From contig JBBIMX010000016.1 in NCBI GenBank assembly GCA_037444165.1, forward strand, positions 1 to 39,246: 39,246 nucleotides of DNA, in the 5' to 3' direction. Below the pieces are notes generated by a model, which was not told where the DNA came from, did not search any database, and was given only the letters and a program-made list of their open reading frames with translations. Made by a program: the position numbers and the translations under genes. Origin of the DNA: CALIBK01 sp037444165. Its GTDB lineage: Bacteria > Desulfobacterota > BSN033 > UBA1163. Shown in pieces: positions 8,009 to 14,071 of the stretch (the first letter of the stretch is position 1; each line of letters opens with the position of its first letter).

Positions 8009-8046
8009 TTGCTCAGGACTAACGCATTGAACCACAGGCTGAGCAA
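8009..8046 (-). repeat. Inverted repeats in the small transcript, possible alternative hairpins
   Basis: TTGCTCAG (8039-8046, minus reading, segment A) is an exact complement of CTGAGCAA (8009-8016, segment B), with a 22-nt loop holding the last codons and stop of the small ORF. Segment B can instead pair with TGCTCA (7993-7998, segment C). C can in turn pair with AGCAG further on. The mutually exclusive pairs resemble an attenuator, but could be chance in such short sequence. Confidence 0.45.
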
Positions 8047-8075
8047 TGGGTTGCATGGGGAAACATCCATCTCAT
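8019..8075 (-). CDS. 18-codon micro-ORF with CxxC motif (micropeptide or leader peptide)
   Basis: An ATG preceded by AAGGAGGTGA (8081-8090), a complete match to the anti-Shine-Dalgarno, opens an 18-codon ORF encoding MRWMFPHATHCSACGSMR and ending in TAG. The peptide has two histidines and a C-x2-C pair, a possible metal site or modification target. It lies in its own unit: a TTGACA/TAGAAT promoter predicts a start near 8092, and the terminator ends the RNA near 7938, so the transcript would be about 155 nt. It sits divergent from the AOR gene and upstream of the cupin gene. I do not recognise the peptide. It could be a free micropeptide, a leader peptide of an attenuator, or the visible part of a small RNA. 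Confidence 0.55.
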   Translation of the reverse strand: MRWMFPHATHCSACGSMR

Positions 8076-8098
8076 AAGTCTCACCTCCTTTTAATTAA

Positions 8099-8127
8099 AT
8101 TCTAAGTGGATTCTCCTCCTCTGTCAA
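8099..8127 (-). promoter_or_regulatory. Near-consensus promoter of the micro-ORF unit
   Basis: Read leftward: perfect TTGACA (8122-8127), 17-bp spacer, TAGAAT (8099-8104, five of six). It is among the best sigma-70-type promoters in the window and places +1 near 8092, just ahead of the Shine-Dalgarno, so the leader is only about 17 nt. Confidence 0.75.
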
Positions 8128-8221
8128 GAAAAGATTACGATCCATCAGAGAAAATGGAAATTGAATCCCTTTAAAAAATGTGACATATTTTTTTTAAAAA
8201 ATTTTTATGGAGGAGTCCATC

Positions 8222-10063
8222 ATGAAATTAAAAGGCTACATGGGCAAGATCCTGAGGGTCAACCTTTCCAACCAAGAGATTCAAATAGAACCTTTAAATG
8301 AGCAATGGGCTGAAAAATTCATTGGTGGAAGTGGATTGGGAGCAAAATATTTATTTGAAATGACCGATGAGAAAACAGACCCCCTCGGCCCAGAAAACCC
8401 CTTGATCTTCATGAATGGCCCTTTTACAGGAACCTCTGTCCCTCTCTCCGGAAGGCATGGAGTAGTTTCCCGATCCCCCCTTACGGGAATCTTCGGGGAA
8501 TCCGATGTGGGTGGAACCTGGGGAGCCAATCTAAAGAAGGCTGGATGGGATGGGATCTTAATCACAGGGAAATCTGAAAAACCTGTCTATCTATGGATCC
8601 ATGATGAGAAGGTAGAACTCCGAGACGCCTCCCATCTCTGGGGAAAGGATACCTATGAGACGGACTCGATTTTAAAATCAGAAACCCACGAAAGGGCAGT
8701 CGTGAGCTCCATCGGGCAGGCAGGAGAGAATCAAGTTTTAATCTCTTCCATCATGACAGACGGCCGAGATGCTCGAGCGGCGGGTCGCTGTGGAATGGGC
8801 GCCGTGATGGGTTCTAAACATTTAAAAGCCATTGTCGTTTTGGGGGATCAGAGGGTACCTGTTCATCGCCCCGAAGAAGTGGGGCGTCTTCAAAAAGAGT
8901 TTGCCCCACTCATCAACAAACACGCAGAGAATTTTAGAAAATATGGAACATCGGGTTCTCTTTCAGTTTTTGAGGCTATGGGAACGCTTCCGCTTCAGAA
9001 CTGGAAATTTGTCGGACGATGGGAAGAATCTGCAGAAAAGATCAACGGCTTCACAATGGCGGAAACGGTTTTAACAGGCCGTTACTTCTGTGATGCCTGC
9101 ATATTAGGATGCGGAAGGAAGGTCAAGATTGAAAAAGGCCCTTACAGAGGGGTGGAAGGGGCAGGACCAGAGTATGAAACCCTTGCCTTACTCGGAAGCA
9201 ACTGTTTGATTGATAATCTCGAAGCCCTCTGTTATGCTAACGAACTCTGTAATCGATACGGTCTGGACACCATCTCCTTGGGAGGAGTCGTCGCCTTTGC
9301 CATGGAAGCCTATGAGCGGGGACTGATTGATCGGGAGGATACTGGAGGCGTTGAACTCCTATGGGGAAAGGAGGAGGTGCTCATTGAAATGATTAGACAG
9401 ATAGCTTTCAGGAAAGGAGTGGGAGAAATCCTCGGACAAGGGGTTCGAAAGGCCTCTGAGCGGATGGGTAAAAATGCTATTGAATTTGCTCCTCATATTA
9501 AAGGACTTGAACTCCCAGCCCATGATCCGAGAGGTTACAATGCAGGAGCGGTGGGATTTGCCACCTCTGCAAGGGGAGCCTGCCATCTTTCGGGTCTCAG
9601 TCATACCTTTGAAAGGGTCCTTAAATCTCCTGAAATGGGAATTCCGGAACCGATGGATCGATTTGAAGTGAAGGGAAAAGGAATCCTTGCTGCCAAGACT
9701 CAGAATTTAATGGGCCTGATGGATTCCCTCAAGCTCTGCAAATTCATCCTTTTTGGAGGGGTGACCGTGACCCATATGGTGAAGTGGTATGGCGATGTGA
9801 CAGGGAGAGAAATCTCCATCGAGGAATTTCTTAAGATAGGAGAACGGATCTTCAACCTGAAGAGACTTTATAATGTGAGGCTGGGGATTAGCCGAAAGGA
9901 TGATTGGCTCCCCTTCCGTCACCTCACCCTTAAGAGACAAGGGAGGGGGCTTACTCCTAACCTTCCACCTCTTGGCCAGATGCTCAGCGAGTATTATGAA
10001 TATCGGGGTTGGTCTGAGGAGGGGATTCCCACGCCTGAAAAAATAAAAGAACTGGGACTTTAA
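8222..10063 (+). CDS. Aldehyde ferredoxin oxidoreductase family protein (W/Mo-pterin)
   Basis: A 613-residue AOR-family enzyme, the normal length. The N-terminal domain opens GYMGKILRVNLS and has IGGSGLGAKYLFE and GPFTGTSVPLSGRHGVVSRSPLTG, typical of the pterin-binding domain 1. Cysteines C290, C293 and C297 (FCDACILGC) plus C506 (DSLKLCKF) match the four [4Fe-4S] ligands of Pyrococcus AOR. It should oxidise an aldehyde to an acid, or run in reverse, passing electrons to ferredoxin in the cytoplasm; the substrate is unknown. The ATG at 8222 was chosen because GGAGGAG lies six bases upstream; the in-frame ATG at 8207 lacks a site. No MoaD-like or ferredoxin partner gene adjoins it. The micro-ORF unit is divergent, and the downstream HTH gene is convergent. 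Confidence 0.93.
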   Translation: MKLKGYMGKILRVNLSNQEIQIEPLNEQWAEKFIGGSGLGAKYLFEMTDEKTDPLGPENPLIFMNGPFTGTSVPLSGRHGVVSRSPLTGIFGESDVGGTWGANLKKAGWDGILITGKSEKPVYLWIHDEKVELRDASHLWGKDTYETDSILKSETHERAVVSSIGQAGENQVLISSIMTDGRDARAAGRCGMGAVMGSKHLKAIVVLGDQRVPVHRPEEVGRLQKEFAPLINKHAENFRKYGTSGSLSVFEAMGTLPLQNWKFVGRWEESAEKINGFTMAETVLTGRYFCDACILGCGRKVKIEKGPYRGVEGAGPEYETLALLGSNCLIDNLEALCYANELCNRYGLDTISLGGVVAFAMEAYERGLIDREDTGGVELLWGKEEVLIEMIRQIAFRKGVGEILGQGVRKASERMGKNAIEFAPHIKGLELPAHDPRGYNAGAVGFATSARGACHLSGLSHTFERVLKSPEMGIPEPMDRFEVKGKGILAAKTQNLMGLMDSLKLCKFILFGGVTVTHMVKWYGDVTGREISIEEFLKIGERIFNLKRLYNVRLGISRKDDWLPFRHLTLKRQGRGLTPNLPPLGQMLSEYYEYRGWSEEGIPTPEKIKELGL

Positions 10064-10079
10064 AAACTTTCTCGATCCC

Positions 10080-10469
10080 TCACTTCCTTTTCAGGAGGGT
10101 GAAAAGATCGGATTCTTTCGAACCTTTAAGATTGATTTTCTCCCTATCTCCTTCTTCTTTTAATTCTTCCCTCTTCCATTCTTTCTCCCTCACCATTCGT
10201 TTCTCAATCCACCGATCAAGGGCTCTAAGGTCGAAAAGGACTCGACCTCCGATTTTAAGATAGGGAAGCTTCTTCTGGGAGGCCATTCGGTAGATTGTAT
10301 CTGTGGATAGGCTTAAATATTGAGACGCCTCCTTTGCCGTAATTAACCTCCGAAGCTCTGGGATCCTTTTGATCCGTTCATCCATTCGCTCGAAATATTT
10401 CTCTGCCAGGAGATCCGCTAACATCTCCAAGAATTCTTTCACTGGAGGACGTCCTTCTTCTTTGCCCAT
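10080..10469 (-). CDS. Excisionase-type helix-turn-helix DNA-binding protein
   Basis: A 129-residue protein with a central HTH_17/excisionase-family domain at about residues 43-92. It shows LITAKEASQYLSLSTDTIYRMASQKKLPYLKIGGRVLFDLRALDRWIE, the winged-helix MerR-like fold used by AlpA, BldC and phage excisionases. The N-terminal 40 residues are predicted helical, and the C-terminal tail is rich in K, E and R. It probably binds DNA as a small regulator. It lies 30 bp after the receiver-LpxC gene on the same strand, so the two are likely co-transcribed. No integrase or other phage gene is nearby, so a host regulator is more likely than an excisionase. Target genes are unknown. Confidence 0.8.
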   Translation of the reverse strand: MGKEEGRPPVKEFLEMLADLLAEKYFERMDERIKRIPELRRLITAKEASQYLSLSTDTIYRMASQKKLPYLKIGGRVLFDLRALDRWIEKRMVREKEWKREELKEEGDREKINLKGSKESDLFTLLKRK

Positions 10470-10499
10470 CGTTCCCTCCTCGACGAAAACATTCCTACT

Positions 10500-11819
10500 C
10501 TATCTTTCTCTTCGCAGGATCTCTTCTTTAATTTTCCTCATCATGGTAATATTTTCTGTATGACCTGTGTATCGAGCAATCACCTTTCCCCGGATAGGAC
10601 GGTTGAGAAGATAGAAATCGCCCAAGATATCTAAAATTTTGTGGCGAACAAATTCATCCTTGAATCGGAGTTCTGTGTTTACCACCTTTTCGTCGTCGAC
10701 CAAGATAAAGTTATGAAGTCGACCTCCACTGCCTAAACCCATCCGTTCGAGCATCTCAATATCCTTGAGAAAACCAAACGTCCTTGCGGGGGCAATCTCT
10801 TTTTTAAAGGTCTCTTCGTTTTCTAAGACAAAATCAAAACTCTGTTTCCCAATCGGAGGGGGATAATCTAAGAAATACTGAATCGAAAAGGTCTCCGAGG
10901 GCTCGATCGTTAAGGACTTATTTTGATGAATGACCTCCAGCTTTCGGTCAACGACAAATTCCTCAACCCTTTCCTCCTGTTCCTCAATTCCGGCCTCCTC
11001 AATGATCTTGCAGAACTCTAAGGCAGATCCATCCATGATCGGAATCTCCTCGATCATCTTTACCATCACATTGGTAATTCGATAGGCGTGAAACACAGCC
11101 ATCAAATGTTCAATGGTCTTGGCCACAGCCCTTCCCCTCTTTAAAGAAGTGGCATAATCGGTGGTTTGAACATAATCCAGGTGGGCCGGAACGACCTCAT
11201 CGGAGGAGAGGCTTCCAAAAAGAATCCCATGGTTGGGAGGAAGGGGCTGAAGGAGCAGTCCTGTTTTCATCCCTGAATGAAGTCCGGTCCCATAGAGGAC
11301 GACACTCTGTCGAATTGTTCGCTGAGGAAAGAGGGAAGGAATAGATTTCTCATCCTGTTTTTGGGAATAAGGAACCCTCTCTTCAGGAGAAAGGGAGGGA
11401 TGGGAAATCTCTTGTTGTCGGGAGAGGTCCTCTAAAGGTTCAACCTGGGGCCGTTCACTTCTCCTCTCTAAGGCGCGATGAATGGTCGCCAAAAGGGTAT
11501 CCAGAGAAAGGGGTTTTTCGATAAAATCAAAAGCGCCCAATTTTACAGCCGTCATTGCCGTAGAAATGGTCGCATGGCCAGAGATCATAATGATCGGGTT
11601 ATCGGAAAGGGACTTGAGATGTTTCAGGACCTCGATCCCGTCCATTCCAGGCATCCAGATATCCAGGAGGGTAACCTCTGGGTTTTCTCTTTTGAAGACC
11701 TGAAGGGCTTCCTCTCCGCTTCTTGCGGTCACCACCTGGAAGCCTTCATCTTCTAAAACTCCAACCATCGAATGGACTACCCTCTCTTCATCATCCACGA
11801 TGAGAATCTTTTTCTTCAT
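10500..11819 (-). CDS. lpxC: Response-regulator receiver fused to LpxC (UDP-3-O-acyl-GlcNAc deacetylase)
   Basis: A 439-residue two-domain protein. Residues 1-120 are an NtrC-like receiver: DDEE acidic pocket (D9, D10), phospho-acceptor D53 in LLDIWMPGMDG, switch serine in IIMISGHA, and K102 in FIEKPLS. After a polar linker (about 121-167) comes a full LpxC domain with E237/H238 (IEHLMAVFH), the zinc ligands H393 and D397 (RHKILDILGD) and H420 (TGHTENITM). LpxC performs the committed step of lipid A synthesis, removing acetate from UDP-3-O-acyl-GlcNAc. All key residues of both domains appear intact, suggesting that phosphorylation could tune lipid A synthesis; no kinase gene is in the window. 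Start chosen at the ATG after AGGGATCAGGA; an in-frame TTG lies five codons upstream. E. coli LpxC is about 305 residues without a receiver. Confidence 0.92.
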   Translation of the reverse strand: MKKKILIVDDEERVVHSMVGVLEDEGFQVVTARSGEEALQVFKRENPEVTLLDIWMPGMDGIEVLKHLKSLSDNPIIMISGHATISTAMTAVKLGAFDFIEKPLSLDTLLATIHRALERRSERPQVEPLEDLSRQQEISHPSLSPEERVPYSQKQDEKSIPSLFPQRTIRQSVVLYGTGLHSGMKTGLLLQPLPPNHGILFGSLSSDEVVPAHLDYVQTTDYATSLKRGRAVAKTIEHLMAVFHAYRITNVMVKMIEEIPIMDGSALEFCKIIEEAGIEEQEERVEEFVVDRKLEVIHQNKSLTIEPSETFSIQYFLDYPPPIGKQSFDFVLENEETFKKEIAPARTFGFLKDIEMLERMGLGSGGRLHNFILVDDEKVVNTELRFKDEFVRHKILDILGDFYLLNRPIRGKVIARYTGHTENITMMRKIKEEILRRER

Positions 11820-11988
11820 TCCTGATCCCTTCAAATAGTTTTTTATTTGATTAACATAAATTTATGATAAATGGAAGCAAGAAGATGGAAGAATAGATAG
11901 TCCATCAGGGAAGGGTGAAATCATTTTGAGCCTGAAAGGGATAGTTCACCACCAACGAGGGATAGATTGCAACTCGAGGCTTGGATTT

Positions 11989-13017
11989 TTAAAAATTTCC
12001 AACCCCAACCCTTTCTCTCAGGAGTTCATGATCCTCCTCGGTGGATGCAAATACCCCAATATTCCCTAAACGGACATTGACCAGTCCAATGGACTTCACG
12101 GCATCGTAAGCTTCGATCATTTCTGAGACCTTTGGACTTCGGTAGCGCCTCATTTGATACTCTGGAAAGAAGGCCAGAATCGTAAAGGGAATCGTTGGGT
12201 CCACGTCAAAAAGAAGCTGAGCGATCTTTTTTAATTGAGGGGTTTCCACAAGATTGGGAATATAGAGGGAGAGGACTTCAAGGACAAACCCTCTTTTAAG
12301 AATCTCTTCAGGGAGCCTGAGAATATTTCGATTAAAACATCCGGTCAACCATTTATGATCCGTGCCCTCAAAGGCCTTGATGTCCAGCCAAAAAGAGTCT
12401 ACTCCGGCCTCTTTCAGAAGATCAAGATGCTTAGGAGTCAATCCATATCCATTGGTCTCGATGAGGACCCAAAGCTTTGTCTCCTCCTTGATTCGCCTGC
12501 TACACTCCACGTAAAACTCTGGGCAACAGGTTAGATCCCCTCCCGTGAAAGCAACGATATTGCGTGCCGGCCCCCAACCCTGAGGACTCAGAACAATATC
12601 CTTCTTCTGAAGAACCTTGGGGCAGAGGGAAGAACGTTTTCCATACATGACACAGGCTCCGCAACATCGACAAGAATCATGGGCATGGAAGGCCGTAGCC
12701 CTCTTTCTAGGCTCTCTAACCGTCACCTCCTTTTCATATTCTTTACAGGCTTTCAAAATATCTTCAGGAGACCACCATTCCCCTCTGGCAATCTTGGTGA
12801 AGTCCCAGGAATGACACTTACGGCAGGAAAAGTTGCAACCTGATTGATAGATGGAAAGATAGTTTTCTGGCCTTGAGAGATGAACCGAGGAGATGAGTCG
12901 CAACAGGCCTTTATCCGTTCTTTTTAAAGTGGCCTCACAGGCTAACGCTTTTCCTCCCTCCACCTCTGTGATACAACTTCCCTGAGGATAGCCTTGTTGA
13001 ATCAGATTGCATCTCAT
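11989..13017 (-). CDS. Radical SAM protein with cysteine-rich insert (activase-like)
   Basis: A 342-residue radical SAM protein. C61, C65 and C68 (GCNFSCRKC) form the CxxxCxxC cluster for SAM cleavage; a GGDLTC stretch stands where activases have the SAM-binding GGE-type motif. Between them lies a cysteine-rich insert, C116-x-C-C-x2-C-x9-C (SCRCCGACVMYGKRSSLCP), which could hold an auxiliary Fe-S cluster. Later parts (VLIETNGYGLTPKHLDLL, SFWLDIKAFEGTDHKWLTG) resemble the pyruvate formate-lyase activase group (COG1180/COG2108-like; assignment from memory). No glycyl radical enzyme is in the window, so its target is unknown. There is no Shine-Dalgarno before the ATG; the -10 box lies only eight bases away, so the mRNA may be leaderless. 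Confidence 0.82.
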   Translation of the reverse strand: MRCNLIQQGYPQGSCITEVEGGKALACEATLKRTDKGLLRLISSVHLSRPENYLSIYQSGCNFSCRKCHSWDFTKIARGEWWSPEDILKACKEYEKEVTVREPRKRATAFHAHDSCRCCGACVMYGKRSSLCPKVLQKKDIVLSPQGWGPARNIVAFTGGDLTCCPEFYVECSRRIKEETKLWVLIETNGYGLTPKHLDLLKEAGVDSFWLDIKAFEGTDHKWLTGCFNRNILRLPEEILKRGFVLEVLSLYIPNLVETPQLKKIAQLLFDVDPTIPFTILAFFPEYQMRRYRSPKVSEMIEAYDAVKSIGLVNVRLGNIGVFASTEEDHELLRERVGVGNF

Positions 13018-13024
13018 TAAAAAA

Positions 13025-13078
13025 ATTTTATCACAGCCTTTCTTCTTCTTGCAAGGGAAGAGAAACCTATTGTATAAA
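13025..13078. promoter_or_regulatory. Divergent promoters sharing one palindromic -35 box
   Basis: TTGCAA (13049-13054) is its own reverse complement. Leftward, 18 bp away, is TAAAAT (13025-13030) facing the radical SAM gene. Rightward, 18 bp away, is TATAAA (13073-13078) facing the sirtuin gene. Both promoters therefore have equal spacing from a single -35 element, and polymerase could occupy only one at a time. Confidence 0.5.
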
Positions 13079-13124
13079 AAATCGAGGGAGGGAGTTCGAA
13101 ACCCTCATTTCGAGGAGGATCCCG

Positions 13125-13895
13125 ATGGAAGAAAAACTCAGACAGCTCGCCCAATGGATTCTTCAATCCAGAAGGACGGTCGTATTTAGTGGTGCGGGAT
13201 TAAGTACCGAATCCGGAATCCCTGATTTTCGTAGCCCTGGTGGGATTTGGGATAAATATCATCCGGAGGATTTCTATTTCCAGAATTTTATTGCGAGCGA
13301 GACTTCGCGGGAAAAATATTGGCAGATGGCTACCGAAATGTATGAATCGATAAAGGATGCCAAACCCAATCCAGCCCACCTAGCCATCGCAGAATTGGAA
13401 AGGTTAGGCAGACTGGATTGTGTGATTACCCAGAATATCGATGGCCTCCATCATCAGGCAGGAAACTCTCCGGATAAAATCATTGAACTCCATGGAACCG
13501 CTCTCTTTGTCACCTGTTTAAATTGTCATAAACGGTATGATCGAGATGAGGTTCAAGAACGACTTCGAAAAGGGGTGAGAGTTCCTTATTGTGATGATTG
13601 TGGAGGACCATTGAAACCAGCCACCATCTCCTTTGGTCAATCCATGCCTGAAAGAGAAACTCAAGAGGCTTACCAAAGGTCCTCTTCCTGTGACCTCTTC
13701 ATTGTGATTGGCTCCTCTTTGGTCGTCCAGCCTGCTGCTTCTATGCCATTGGTCGCAAAACGAAACGGGGCTAAGTTGGTCATTATTAATAGAGATCCTA
13801 CCCCCTATGACCACTTAGCTGATCTTGTCATAAACGATCTCGCCGGTAAAACGATGGCAAGGGTCTTGGAAATCGTGAAATCAGAATTGGCATGA
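13125..13895 (+). CDS. cobB: Sirtuin, NAD-dependent protein deacetylase
   Basis: A 256-residue sirtuin. Motifs in order are FSGAGLSTESGIPDFR (NAD binding, residues 21-36), TQNIDGLHH (102-110), catalytic His123 in ELHG, a structural zinc site C131/C134/C156/C159, and IGSSLVVQPAA and IINRDPTPYD for the ribose and adenine ends of NAD. It removes acetyl groups from lysines while consuming NAD and is cytoplasmic. The paired Tyr/Arg that marks desuccinylases could not be recognised in the region after FYFQNF, so plain deacetylase activity is the better guess. An AGGAGG precedes the ATG. It is divergent from the radical SAM gene and appears to share a promoter element with it. The symbol follows common usage for bacterial sirtuins. 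Confidence 0.93.
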   Translation: MEEKLRQLAQWILQSRRTVVFSGAGLSTESGIPDFRSPGGIWDKYHPEDFYFQNFIASETSREKYWQMATEMYESIKDAKPNPAHLAIAELERLGRLDCVITQNIDGLHHQAGNSPDKIIELHGTALFVTCLNCHKRYDRDEVQERLRKGVRVPYCDDCGGPLKPATISFGQSMPERETQEAYQRSSSCDLFIVIGSSLVVQPAASMPLVAKRNGAKLVIINRDPTPYDHLADLVINDLAGKTMARVLEIVKSELA

Positions 13896-13897
13896 GG

Positions 13898-13941
13898 ATT
13901 GTCTGACAATTTGGCCACTTTTTGTCCATCAAAGGGACAAA
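13898..13941. promoter_or_regulatory. Two TTGTC-type dyads, possible activator sites
   Basis: ATTGTC-T-GACAAT (13898-13910) and TTTGTCC-N7-GGACAAA (13921-13941) lie just after the sirtuin stop and 80-125 bp upstream of a sigma-54-type promoter. That is the usual distance for enhancer sites of NtrC-family activators. They could instead be the tail hairpins of the sirtuin transcript; no T tract follows directly. Confidence 0.4.
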
Positions 13942-14020
13942 TATTGCCTCTTCCCCGGATTAAAAAACTCCTCTTTTTTAAAAAATTTCGTAATTTCAAT
14001 TCATTATCTTTTTTGAAAGT

Positions 14021-14036
14021 TGGTATTCCTTTTGCT
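14021..14036 (+). promoter_or_regulatory. Sigma-54-type (-24/-12) promoter
   Basis: TGGTATTCCTTTTGCT matches the TGGYAYR-N4-TTGCW consensus with one mismatch, and the invariant GG and GC are exactly 10 bp apart. It predicts a start near 14046-14048, about 25 nt before the zinc-ribbon gene. Confidence 0.55.
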
Positions 14037-14071
14037 TAAAAATAATATTTGTGAAAGGGTAGAGAAAGAGG

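Noticed and set aside
8016..8021. Read-through of the micro-ORF TAG (pyrrolysine or suppression)
   Set aside because: A TGA follows one codon later in the same frame, so read-through would add almost nothing.
8207..8221. Earlier ATG for the AOR gene
   Set aside because: It lacks a ribosome site, and its own first bases are the GGAGGAG site for the ATG at 8222.
10080..10469. Phage excisionase or remnant of a mobile element
   Set aside because: Only the DNA-binding fold supports it; there is no integrase, attachment repeat or other phage gene, and base use does not differ from its neighbours.
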